NCBI GenBank assembly: GCA_964016875.1 | Contig: OZ024724.1 | Location: 43,143,820 to 43,207,819, forward strand | Source: Fallopia convolvulus | Lineage: Eukaryota; Streptophyta; Magnoliopsida; Caryophyllales; Polygonaceae | Direction: 5' to 3' | Length of the DNA stretch: 64,000 nucleotides | Part shown: piece after piece, positions 1-11,598 of the stretch | How the letters are laid out: every line of letters starts with the position of its first letter | Numbering within the stretch: position 1 is the stretch's first letter | The notes under the pieces: generated by a model | What the model was told of the DNA's origin: nothing | The model's input: the letters and a program-made list of their open reading frames with translations, nothing else | The model's database searches: none | Position numbers and translations under genes: made by a program

Positions 1-2379
1 TCGAAAAAAATGTCCAAGTTTGTTTGTTAGCATGCTCGGATTAGTTTGTTTCTTAGTTTTGAAGAAAGTTCGTATACATAATAAAACGAGGTTTATCTAG
101 TAGCATCTAAAGGCGTGAAGCTTATCTAGTATCATCAAATGGTGTGAAGTCTATCTAGCCTCATCTCCTTGAAAAGTGTGATGCTCTCTAGTAGCATCAA
201 AAGGCGTTTCAAAAGCCAATATTTGTTGGCAAGAAGCCTCTATCTCGTTCCATTCTCTGCCTCCACCATTCGAACTCCTCTTTCTTCCATTCTTCTTTAT
301 CTCTCACATCCCTCTCCATGTTTCCTCCATTTTCATGGTTCAAAAATCCAAATAAAATCACTTTGTTGAACCTTGTCCATCCTAGATACTTATAAAGTTG
401 ATAGCTTGCTCCTTAGATAGTAAAAGTTCAAGTTTCAAGCTTGGAGACAACTAAACAACCATCTTGCACTCTTTGTGGTGTAAGTTCCATAAAAAGGTAT
501 GAGCTCCATCTTTTTATGTTCTTTCTTCCATTTCTGAACTTTATAAGTTGTAATAGGCTAGGTTTGAGAAGAATTTTGATATGGGTAGGTCGAATTTGAT
601 GGAGTAAGAAAAATTTGAAGGAGAGATGTGTAGGATGGTGAAAGTGATGTTTTCATGAACTGTTTTTGGTAAAAGTGATTAGATGGTTGTTTAACCTAAG
701 TTAAGTGAGTATTAGGATTGAGTATGGGCTATTTATGAGCTATTTTAGGTGTTGAATAAGGTCTCTTGAGTTTTAGATGAAGATTTATGTCAATGGATTG
801 AAAGAAGTGAAAGTGTGTGGATTATGGAATTTGTTGTGTATTTGGAATTTTGGTGGTTGAGATGGTGAAGTAAGGTGGCTAAATTAGAATGGTTTTGATG
901 GTTCAGTTTGAAGGTTGTAGTTTTGGAAAGTTTGGAGTTTAGTGGGTTAAGGTTTTGGTTAAGTAAAGGGTAATAATCGGATTGAGTTATCAAAAGGTTA
1001 AAGGAATTCCAAGTCTTAAACCTTTACCATATTCTTTTAAGTTTTGGACTTCATGTTATTTACAAGACCTTATATCATGGTTTAGGAAATCATTCCGACA
1101 AGTCCTTGTTCCATTTAAGAGTTGGAATTCCTAGTCAAGAAGTAAGTCGTCTAGACTTCTTAGTTATCAATTTTGATGTGTGTTGAATGTGTAGATATGA
1201 TGTGTAGAGCTTTATTTTGGGATTCGTCCCTGTATCTATCTATGTGTGACTAAAACGCTGCTTTTATAATATATTATTAGATGATTAATACTTCGTATTT
1301 TTTTCAATTTATGTAATTTTGACATCTACCGGTATAACGATGCCTATGGGATGATCGGGAAGGAGAGAGACATCCCTGGCTTAATTGTATGACAAGGAGA
1401 GCCCCTTTAAAATTATAGTCAATGTTTTGGCAAGTGCTCTAGTAGAGGCTTGACCAGGGGTAAGAAGGTGAATTTTTCTGGTGCTGGGTGGTTCGGAATA
1501 ACGGTGGAGGCCGCCGACCACTACACTCCGTTCCGGCTGGAGAATGCGCCGATTACTATGTACATTGATATCGTAGATAAGAATTTCCGGCTGAATGAAT
1601 GCCCCAATTCCTATGTAAATTGATATGGTAGATAATAATTTCTGGCTGAAAAAATGCCCCGATTACTATGTATATTGATACCGATAGATAAGATTTGTTG
1701 TGAATTGTGGTTGATTTGATATTGAGGTGTAAAGTGAATGAGTTGATAGTAAAGTGAAATTATGTGCTATTTTTAGTATGCATCGTATGACTTTAAGTAT
1801 TATTATGTGCGTCTTATAATTATAAGTATTGTTGTGCGCTTGTCTACCATTGTGAATATATTATATGTGAACTATTCTATTACAATTCTTATTGTGTAAT
1901 TTAATAAATTGATTTTGTTGCTACATATTATGTTTACCATTTGGTGCATGTTAGAATTAGTAGCTAACCCTTCGTGGACTTGTTTTTTTTAGTTTAAGGT
2001 AAGAACATGAGACTCATGATGGAACCTTGGCAAAATGATGATATGAATCGTTGGAAGCAGTGTTATTAGGATTGGGTTCAGTTGGATGAAATGGTGGTTA
2101 CTTATCTTATATATTATGTATAATGTTTACTTTTGTTGAGGAAAGGGTAGTATGAGGTCAATAAAGTGTTCACAAGTAGAGTTGTAGTTTTTGTCAATTG
2201 GGAATTCATGCATGTTTTCTATACATGGATTTTGTAAATATAGGTTGAATGTTTTCTTTGTATTTTCTCGTCGTGCCCGAGTTGTAAGATCCGCGTGAAC
2301 TCGTTGTCAGGTTAGCTCATGTGGACCCAGGTGTGATCTACTACCGAGTAGTGCCCTAGTATAAATTCGGGGTGTTACA
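1..2379 (+). mobile_element. Tekay-like Ty3/gypsy LTR, plus strand, start outside window
   Basis: The segment ends in a GGGGTGTTACA terminus preceded by CGTCGTGCCCGAGTTGTAAG. The same end closes the two minus-strand Tekay LTRs at 2556-6923 and 11599-14913 and the plus-strand fragment at 38557. A second homologous block near 1400-1460 (CCCCTTTAAAA, then GGCAAGTGCTC and GAGGCTTGACCAGGGG) matches the reverse complement of about 3400-3480. It is clearly more diverged than the other copies. No TG start or primer site is visible, so it may be a solo LTR or the left LTR end of a truncated element. The first 1.2 kb has no recognisable coding content; the only small open frames are chance. Confidence 0.6.
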
Positions 2380-2555
2380 ATTTAATAAATTTTGAAAGAT
2401 AAATATAATTTAATTATATAAAATATTTAAAATTTAATATACTTAATTTAAGATGGGACTAAACTCATTTTGTGAGTTGATAAAGTAAATATTAGATAAG
2501 TTTAAATATTATATTGTTCATATTTAGTGATTATCAAATATTTCAATTTATCTAT

Positions 2556-5500
2556 TGTAACACCCCGACTTAACGTCGGGGCATTACTAGGTAGTTCGAC
2601 CCTAACGGGTCCTACCTGAACTGGTTGACAACTAGAATACCTGGACCTTACAACTCGCGCACGACAAGAAAACTATTTTAAAACATCCAACTATCGTTCA
2701 ACAATCCACATTTTTAATAATGTCATGTATGAATCCCAAATGTCTAGCCAGATCCCATTCAACACCAGAAATCCGCTAAAATCAACCCAAGAGGGCAACA
2801 TCCAAAACAAATAACAAAGCCAAATAAAACTTTCAACCCACTCTGAGCCTAGTGACACGCGTCAACGATCCGCTGCATCATCTGGTCTAGGCTCCAACAC
2901 GGGACCTGTGTGAGTACCTGGAATTGAAAAATAAAATCCCCGAGGGGTCAGCTACTACCCTAGGCAAGCTAGATAACACACGGCAATTGTAAGACGTTTG
3001 AAAAACAACAATTAGCCAACAACATAACCTTTAACAAGTGAATTGAACAAAATATAAAAGGCCACACACATTTCAACAATCCGGAGAATAGGTGAAAGGA
3101 AAGACAACAAGACATACCAACAATCCCAACACAAGCAACAAAGTAAAGCATTTGAAATAAAAACCAACACCTCGACATTCAACAAACAAAGGGAAATTCG
3201 ACGAGACAAGCAATTCATTAAGCACAACGGAAATTCTCAAGGTCGGAACCAATTAAGTGACAACACACAAACACAGAACATAAATACACAATCCTATTTG
3301 GGAAATGCAATTCTCCCTTCCTCCCCAGCATTCCCATCTACGACGCTAACTCACCTGCGCTCGAGTGCAGAGGCAGGCCCTCCCACTTTCCATATACGTC
3401 ATCCTTCCAACCCCTGGTCAAGCCTCCACCGGAGCACTTGCCAAAAACAAGCAATCAATTTTTATTTTTAAAGGGGCCCGGCCGATACACGACCATGGCT
3501 AGACGCCTCTTCGCCACCGACAATCGTCGCACATGATCGTGCCGGTTACGCTGCCAGCACACAGAGAAAACGATACTATTTCTTTTACGAGAAAACGTTT
3601 GAAATGGAAAGCGCATCACCTCATGCATGAAAATATTTCTCATGGAAAGATACATTCGGGACTAACTCCCAAAACCAATCTCACAATCACGACATGAAAT
3701 CTAACAAGACTAGAATAAAGCCGAGCAAGTCGAGAACGACTTACCTGGAAGGCGATCTTCGAAGGAAGTAAGAAACGCAGCGACATTAGAGACCTATGGA
3801 TCATAACGTTTACGATTAAACGACTAACCGCGAGAAATAACTTACGATTCTATGCACACATATCTATAGTGGCTTCGCCAAATGCAGGCTACCATACTAC
3901 CTTGGTATCCAAACCCATGCGATGTTGTCAAGGTTATACTATTTTAACCGAAAACAAAAGTACTAAACTCAGGAGCCAAACATCAACTGCATTCATCAAC
4001 AACTTAAGGTTTCGTAACTTAGCCTTAAACGACACTAACTTATAAGTTCAAGGATAACAGATTTTTAAGGTTCAATATCTAGGATATAAACGTCAATTCC
4101 CATTCTCAAAAGCACACACAAGCACACATGATATAAGTATCCAAATATCTAACTTTGATTCTGTATTCGAGACACCTAATTCAAAGGTCTCCTACGACCA
4201 AGGGGGTCACCATGCAAGAAACCGATCAAAAGTCTCATGCCTAACAACCGAGACAAACATTCCCATCGAGATCAACTCCTAAAATGTACACATCACAATT
4301 TTCTTGGAACTAGTGTAACTCAAATGGCCAAAACTTCAGCATCCACAACAAGCCGGATTGCCCTCACACAATCAAAAATTGCCACAATGAACCATGATAC
4401 ATATTGAACAAAAACATAAAGGTCAGTAGAGTAAAACTAGCAATTCCAATGGATCCAACATCTCAACACACAAATTATAAAGCAACACAAGATCCAAATA
4501 ATTAACATCACGTGGAAACAAGAATTTAGAGATGCAAGGTCGACTCATTTGATTAGAGATATCCGACCTTCCAAAGTCGAATCGCACACTTCCTTGAACA
4601 GAGATTGGTTCCGGATTTGAGTGTCGTTTGCGGGAACTAGACGCCCCTGACCGTCGATCTTGATCTCAATTCGGTGCGATGCTTCTCGTTAGGTGAAGAG
4701 GTGGCTCGAATGGGCCGGGCAACCTGATCTGCTGGTGGAAACACCACAACTCAATCAAAGGGGGGTACGACCTAGAGGAAGGAAAGAGACGAAGGGGAGA
4801 AAGACGGAACCAAACGGACGACCCCTTACTGTCGACGAGTCAGGTGAACTGGTGGTTGATGAGGTTTGCAGCGGAGTCTTGAGCGACGACGAAGTGACGA
4901 GTTTGGCCACCCCCACAACTGAAATGAAATGCGCGAAATAGCTTGGTTGTTTTCGCTCTCGATCACGCCGACGATGACCGAGAGGTCTCAAGCAAGAAGA
5001 GCTTGGTTGGGTCTTCCTCTAGCGGCGCGACAGAGAGCGCAGTCAGGGGCTCTCGATCTCCACCTCTATCTTGTATCTAGACGAGCGGACCTTCGACCGG
5101 GAGGTGAACAATTCTGGCGACGGAGCGGGATAGAAACACCGGTTGAAGTGCAAGACGCCGACTCCGATCTCCTGCTCCGAGTGACGGTCTTGCTCCAACG
5201 TAACGAGTGCTGAGAGGGTTTCTTGACAACAAATAAATTTATAAGTCAAGACCCCGTTGAGTATAGCGAAGTCAGGATCGTTCCACAGGAAGCAAGGTTG
5301 TTCGTTTATCAACTACTAAAAAGCAAACAAAAACAAACAAAATCAAGAACAAGCAGCCTCGTTAACGACGTTGTCAGGGTCGTAAACGAACCACCGTACC
5401 TAAAAAGACTCAACTAACGACCTAAATAAATTCGGTACCGAGGCAAGTAACTCAGCAATGAAATTCACTCAAGATAATTCAAATAATAAAGAAAGATCTA

Positions 5501-6923
5501 GGACTAGGGACACCACAACATAGCCAAGCATATAAACTCGTAAGAAGATAAGATCATGCCTTTAAATAGATAGAGTCATCAACTTTCGTTGATTATCAAG
5601 TAAATTAACCTACTTTCGCAATCCTAATTCACTTAATTGTTTGCTTTGGATCTAAAGCTTGAAACTTTCGTATTTAAACAATATCAACCTTCAAGTTACT
5701 AACTTTCTCTCTCAATCAAGTTAAAAACTCAGATTACCTCAACTTTCATCTCGGTATAAGCACAACAAACAATCTCGATAATAGATAAAAAGGCATTCAA
5801 CACATAATCTCACTTATCAAACATGCTCAACTATGCCGGGCTTAACCCCGATCCTAGAAAAGAAGACTACTCACTAATCATAACTACTAAACAAACACAT
5901 TCAATAAAAGAAATCATTGAAAACAAATTTCTACTCAAATTAAATAGAAAAAATATCTGTCTTACAGAAATTCAGAAGAAACCGAAAAAGGAACAAAACA
6001 CCGAACCAAAATCTCGATCAACGAACTCGATAACTCTCGTTCACCAACCTTCGAACTCGACTCCGATCCTCTCGCTTCTTCGGTTCTTCCTCCTCTCCGA
6101 AATCTCTAAAAAAGAATCTCTCTAAAAGTCCTCTCTTTTCTATGCTAGATAGAAGAGTATTTATACTAAAAAAACTAAAAACTAAAAAGGCTAGAAGATA
6201 TAAACTTTCCTAAAAAGATAGAAATAAAACTCTAAAAGATAGAAATAAAATCTAAGAAGATAACAAGACCTAAAAGACATAATATAATAACCCTAAATAT
6301 CACAAAAAGATACTCTACCGACACGGAAATAATTTCCCGCACAGGATCGGTGAGTCACAAAGTCAACCCTCGAAATTTCCGTCTCGTGGCCTCGTTAAAG
6401 AGCCCTCACAACCTCATTAACGAGCCTGGGCTTGATTTCTTCCACACTTTATCTCGTAAATCTTAAACTCTGACTTCTTCAAACTCGTATTCCTCCGTCT
6501 TTCACTGTAGCACTCCAAATTCAGCTCCATATAGCTCCTTTTCCTTGCTAAAGCTACAAAATACATAAAATAGAGTAGCTTCCATACTTTCCATAGAAAT
6601 ATGCAAAACTATCCAAAAACACACAAAACTAAACCTAAACTAATCAAAACAAAACCTAATAAACAAAGAAAACCTATTAAAAACTATACTAAAAATGCGA
6701 ACATCAACGAGCGGTGCTCAGAATTAAGAGCTGACAAGGAGAAAGAAGAATAGGGCAGAAGAGGAGGAAAAAGGGCTTGGGTTTGGGCTTCTATAAAAGT
6801 TTGGGCTTTAATATGGTCCAAATGGCATATTAAGATGAAATTGTAATTAAAGGAAAAAAATAAGAGAGAGAAGTTGGAATGTAGAAATTAGCTATCGGGT
6901 TTTCCAAAATTCTGAGTGTTACA
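2556..6923 (-). repeat. Tekay 3' LTR carrying a nested LTR
   Basis: Bounded by TGTAACACCCCGACTTAACG on the left and GAGTGTTACA on the right, giving TG...CA ends on the minus strand. It aligns along its length with 11599-14913. Removing the nested LTR and one target duplication (5208-6711) leaves about 2.86 kb, typical of the long LTRs of Tekay elements. The antisense open frame at 4693-4941 is kept in both LTRs but starts at GTG and looks like no protein I recognise. Confidence 0.85.
5208..6706 (-). repeat. Solo Athila-type LTR nested in the Tekay LTR
   Basis: A complete 1499-bp LTR of the same family as those at 45827-47321 and 54690-56195. On the plus strand it starts TGCTGAGAGGG and ends TGCGAACATCA. 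It is flanked by a perfect 5-bp duplication ACGAG (5203-5207 and 6707-6711), which proves insertion followed by LTR-LTR recombination to a solo LTR. It carries the paired GTTAAC-type palindromic modules near 5361-5395 and 6389-6425, and a TATA-like TATAAATA on the minus strand near 6150-6160. Confidence 0.9.
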
Positions 6924-6940
6924 TTATACCCCCCTTAAGA
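6924..6940 (-). other. Polypurine tract of the Tekay element
   Basis: Directly next to the inner end of the 3' LTR. The minus strand reads CTTAAGGGGGGTATAA followed by the LTR TG. This purine run is the expected plus-strand DNA primer site. An identical tract lies at 14914-14930 next to the other LTR, which shows that both LTRs were preceded by an internal 3' end. Confidence 0.85.
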
Positions 6941-7215
6941 AAGTTTCGTCCCGAAACATCCGTGGTTAAAAGTGGAAGCCCACAAGGATTTCCGAGATTT
7001 CACAACCTCTCCCCCTTGAAGAGGTTCGTCCTCGAACCCTAATTCATCGACAACAACTTAAACTTAACATGGGAAAACAAAACGCATTCACCAGTACTAT
7101 AACTAAGAAGAAGGGAAACCAATCCATACACATGTTAAAACACAAACAAGCAAACAACAACCACACTAAGCATCACTAAGTCATAACAAACGTCGAGCTT
7201 ACTCCCGAGTAACCC

Positions 7216-7617
7216 CTAAACTCTCCTCTCAAAAACCTCTAGTAAGCCTGAGTACATATCAGGGTAGTTCTCTCTCATTCTATCCTCAGTCTCCCAATTG
7301 GCCTCCTCGACACCTCGCCGAGACCACTGAATCAATACTAACTGTATCTCCTTGTTCCGCAGCTTCTTCAAACGCTTGTCTAGGATCGCTATCGGCTGCT
7401 CTCTGAAAGTATGGTCGGGCTTAACCTCTAACTCTTCATAGTTGAGACTGTGGCTGGGATCCGGAACATACCGTCTTAGCTGTGATACGTGAAAAATAGG
7501 GTGAACTCCATCCAAGGCGGGCGATAGCGCTAGTCTGTAAGCTATCTCGCCAACTCTCTCTAGTAATTCAAACGGTCCAATGTAGAGAGGATTCAACTTC
7601 CCTTTAACTCCAAATCT
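7216..7617 (-). pseudogene. Tekay integrase C-terminus plus chromodomain (remnant)
   Basis: Encodes the GPF/Y-type integrase C-terminal segment (YIGPFELLERVG), then the linker HPIFHVSQL, then a chromodomain (LIQWSRRGVEEANWETED). The chromodomain marks the element as a chromovirus; in the family it tethers integration to heterochromatin marks. The frame ends at VFERRV. It is fused at about 7617 to the zinc-binding start of integrase, because about 760 bp containing the catalytic core are missing compared with 15208-16688. A few unmatched bases resembling the adjacent CCCTTTA sit at the junction, and the two sides are in different frames, so this copy cannot make integrase. Confidence 0.85.
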
Positions 7618-9220
7618 TCCCTTTATCCACGAATCTTGCTACATTTGGCTTCATGCCCTCCCACCAGTAGTATTGTCGTAAATCTTTGTACATCTTACTC
7701 GCTCCAGGGTGAATCGAGTAAGGCGTAGCGTGGGCTTCTTGCAAAATCTTCTGTCTCAACTCTTCATCTCGAGGCACACAGATCCGGTCGCGCAAACTCA
7801 AGATACCATTTGCTCTCTCTACAAAATCAGGTGCCTCACCACGGCTTAATTTTTGCTTCAGCTCCTGAATCATTGGACACACTTCTAGTTTCTTTCTCAC
7901 TTCTTCAAGCAAAGTCGGTTGACACTCCATAATACTCAATCTACCCTGGTAACGCTGAATCTGCACCTCGATTCCGTACCTCATCAGCTCTCTTTTTAGC
8001 TCGGGCTGAGCAGTTAAACAAGCCAACATACATTCTTGAGAGGTCTTCCTACTAAGTGCATCAACAACTATATTCGCTTTCCCTGGGTGGTAAAGGATTT
8101 CCAAGTCATATTCCTTTAGCAATTCAAGCCATCTCCGCTGTCTCATGTTCAGTTCTCTTTGAGTAAAGATGTACTTGAGACTCTTATGATCTGTCATCAC
8201 CTTGCATGTACTACCATACAAGTAATGACGCCAAATCTTCAAAGCATGCACCACCGCTGCCAATTCCAAGTCATGAGTAGGGTAATTCTGCTCGTTCGAC
8301 TTCAACTGTCTTGAAGCATATGCGATCACCCTATTCCTCTGCATCAACATACATCCCAAGCCTACCTTGGAAGCGTCATTGTAGATCACAAAGTCCTCAT
8401 TTCCTTGAGGGAGAGCAAGTATAGGAGCTGAAGTCAGCCTCCTTTTCAGCTCTTCGAAGCTTCTTTGGCATGCCTCACTCCACTCAAAACGAGTGGTCTT
8501 CTTTAACAAATTCGTAAGCGGTTGGGCTATACGGGAGAACCCTTCTACGAACCTCCGGTAGTACCCTGCTAACCCTAGAAAGCTCCGCACCTCCTTCACA
8601 TTTCTTGGGGCTTCCCACTCTTTTACAGCCTTGATTTTCACAGGGTCTACCATTACTCCCTTAGCAGACACCACATGTCCCAGAAAGGTGACTTCCGGTA
8701 GCCAGAACTCACACTTGGATAGCTTAGCAAACAATTGATGTTGCCTCAACACTTTCAACACTTGCCTAAGGTGTTATGCATGCTCCTCTTCATTACGGGA
8801 GTAAATCATGATGTCATCAATGAATACCACCACAAATTTGTCCAAGAAATCTATAAACACTTGGTTCATCAACTCCATGAACACTGAGGGTGCATTGGTT
8901 AATCCGAACGGCATCACCACAAACTCGTAATGCCCATATCTAGTTCGAAAAGCCGTCTTTGGGATGTCTTCTTCTCGAATTCTTAGTTGATGATATCCCG
9001 ACCTCAGATCCACCTTAGAAAACACCGTAGCCCCTTGTAACTGGTCCAACAGATTGTCAATGCAAGGTAGTGGGTACTTGTTCTTGATGGTTACTCGGTT
9101 CGACTCTCGATAATCAATACACAAGCGAAGTGTACCGTCCTTCTTCTTTACAAACACAACTGGAGCTCCCCAGAGTGACACGCTCAGACGTACATACCCT
9201 TTCTCGAACAACTCTTCCAA
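7617..9220 (-). pseudogene. Tekay reverse transcriptase, RNase H and integrase N-terminus (stops)
   Basis: Polymerase segment with [20 protein letters not shown], then [26 protein letters not shown] and the catalytic FIDDIMIYS. RNase H follows ([42 protein letters not shown]), then an integrase zinc-binding region ([17 protein letters not shown]) broken by the deletion at about 7617. An in-frame stop near 8771 splits the RT; upstream frames join in register except for stops. Leu replaces the usual Pro in the motif reading [10 protein letters not shown], consistent with C-to-T decay. No active enzyme is expected. Confidence 0.88.
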
Positions 9221-10075
9221 TTATGCCTTCAATTCCTGCATTTCCATCGGAGCCATGCGATATGGAGCCCTCGAGATCGGTATTGTTCCTGGCTCAAGAT
9301 CAATGCTAAAGTCAACCTCTCTTTGAGGTGGCAAGCCCGATAGATCGTTTGGAAAGACATCCTTAAACTCACAAACTACCGGTATACTCTGAATAGGTGG
9401 TCTTTCCTTGTCCCCTTGTAAGACATAGCACCAATACCCTACACACCCCGTATTAAGCAGCTTAGCGGCTTTTACCATACTAATCACCGGTCTCGACCAA
9501 ACTTGCTCTAACTCCTGACTCACTTGGACAATCCCGTCATTTGCGGACACCATGACTGTGCCTTTATGTATATCTAACACTGCTCTATAACGCCTCATCC
9601 AATCCATTCCTAAAATCACATCGTCATTTGGGGACAACTGCATTACTATAAAATCTGCATACCAGTCTCTCCCTCCTAACTAGATAGGACACTGCAGAAT
9701 CTCTCTATTCCCACTCACCTTTCTACCATCGGGTAGGCCCACTACAAAAGATTCCCCTTCTATGCAAGTCAACCCTAGTCTAGCCACGCAAGTAGAGGAC
9801 ACAAAAGAATGTGTGGCACCCTTGTCAAAAAGAATATGAACATGTTTAGATTGAATCCAAAACGTACCTGTAGTAGTCGGCGCATGTAAGGCATCAGCTC
9901 CCCTCATCTCGAACACTCGAGGTTGGTTGGTTCTCTGGGCGTTGGCTACTGTACCTCGGCCTCTGTTCTGGCCTGATGCTTGCTGAGTCTGTTGTGGCGG
10001 ACAACGAGCTCCCTGATTCATAGTCCCCGGCGAAGATCCTTGAGAGGGTACACCGACCTTGCAATACTGTCGCAT
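9221..10075 (-). pseudogene. Tekay aspartic protease region (mutated active site)
   Basis: Retroviral-type aspartic protease between the gag zinc knuckles and RT. The active site reads HILFDKGATHSF where the family has D-T-G or D-S-G; the plus-strand fragment at 37585 keeps DTGATHSF. The downstream VILGMDWMRRY motif is intact. Stops near 9677 (after LQCPI) and 9220 (after ELKA) interrupt the frame without shifting it, so this is point-mutation decay. The Lys in the active site would abolish proteolysis. Confidence 0.85.
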
Positions 10076-11344
10076 ATGGCCTGGCTTCCCACAGTTGAAG
10101 TAGTTCCGAACTGGCTTTGGACACTGATTCCTAAAGTGATCAGTGCCTCCACAATTGAAGCACTCTTTCTGTCCCCTAGAAAATTGACCCTGCTGAAATT
10201 GGTCTTAGTGACTTTGTGAATGGGATCCGCACCGGTTCTGCTGAAATGAACCCAGTCGACTATCCCTCCTCGAATCTGAAGGGCCAAACAACTTCTATCT
10301 CTTGTTCGCAGAATCATGTGTCTCCAACTGACCCGGTCGGGGTGTGGCCATAGCATAAGCCAAAATAGACTCTTGAACATCTCTCAAAGTAGTGAGTCGA
10401 AGACCAAAAACATAAGCACGCAGATGCGGTTGCAACCTCTTCAGAAAGGTTGCGATCTTCAAATCTTTTGTAAGAGCGGCATTTGGCACAACTATTAACT
10501 CCTTATGGAACTTCAGAATGGTTTCCTCCACCGTGATGTTCTCGGGTCCAGCATCCCGAAAAGCAGCCTCATGGGCCGACCTAACCACTAGGGGACGGTA
10601 AAAATCTCTAATCCTCTTTTGGAACTCTTCGAAGGTCACATTTGTCTGACCTTCTCTGCTCATGTCCCACCAATCAAAAGCATCCCCCTAAAGCAAACTC
10701 TGTACCAGAGACATCTTCCTCTCCTCTGGCGCTTGAATAGAGTCCAAAGTAGATGCCACTCTCCTCAACCCTTGCTCCACATCCGTACCCTTAGCCCCAG
10801 TGAAGTTTGACACCGCGGTCTTCCTGAACTCCGCGAGCCACTTGTCAGGTTTGGGCTCGCGACACTGTCTCGGTAACTCTACCACACAATCAACTACTTC
10901 TGGCCTTTGTACTTCGGGAAGCCCTCCTAATTGAGCAACTCCAACTGTATTCTGGCCTGGTGCTCTCATCTCAGTCCTTTGAAGCCTAGTCGCAGCATTT
11001 TGATCAAAAACAGCACCTGTACCCAGCAGATTCTGTAGCAATCCTACAAGTGTAGCTCGAAGTGCAGGATCCATATCTGGTAACAACCCAGCAGGCGGTG
11101 CATTGACTCCAACATGGGCCACATTAGCTGGGGGCCCTCCTCTAACAACAAACATACTAGCATCTTGATGAATCCCAGCAGCTCCATCACCACTCTCAGC
11201 AACTTCTTCTTGGGGGTGATCATTCTGATGCTCCTCTGGCTCAGCAGCTACAGGAGTCTCTCCTCTACCACGACTCCTTCCACGACCTCTACCGCGGCCT
11301 CTACCACTAGCAGCATCAACTCTGACTCTAGTTTGTGGAGCCAT
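10076..11344 (-). pseudogene. Tekay gag with zinc knuckles (stops)
   Basis: Starts with ATG and MAPQTRVRVDA followed by a Gly/Arg-rich stretch. The capsid-like gag region includes CREPKPDKWLAEFRKT and FQKRIRDFYRP. A TAG at 10688-10690 interrupts a segment where the family reads LLQGDAFDWW, so a CAG-to-TAG change is likely. After a Q-rich linker there are two CCHC knuckles near 10175-10067. The first is complete (CFNCGGTDHFRNQC). The second reads YFNCGKPGHMRQYC with Tyr for the first Cys; the plus-strand fragment at 37310 keeps Cys there. Two more stops lie between 10295 and 10200. Confidence 0.85.
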
Positions 11345-11580
11345 CTACAACAGAAAGTCTCACAGTCAAAACTTTAAACTTGAATAAAAGTGAAGGATTT
11401 ACTAACTAATCTACGTGAGGTCCTTCGGCGGATGGCAGCGGAGTCACGTCGTGTCATCTACCCCTATATGCAGCATAACTACCCAATTTAAAAACTTTTT
11501 GGAAAACACCGGCCAATTTTAGTTTTTAGTTGGACCTCGTGTACATGTATTGCTCGATTCCATGTGCCCTGGTTGCCAAC

Positions 11581-11595
11581 CTGGCTCTGATACCA
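11581..11595 (-). other. Primer binding site, initiator tRNA-Met
   Basis: The minus strand reads TGGTATCAGAGCCAG three bases after the 5' LTR end. It matches the complement of the 3' end of plant initiator tRNA-Met, the primer used by Tekay-type chromoviruses. It fixes this LTR as the 5' LTR of the internal region to its left. Confidence 0.9.
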
Positions 11596-11598
11596 ATC

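Noticed and set aside
4693..4941. Antisense open frame kept in both Tekay LTRs (also 13732-13980)
   Set aside because: Starts at GTG, no recognisable domain, and both copies are recent duplicates, so an open frame is expected by descent.
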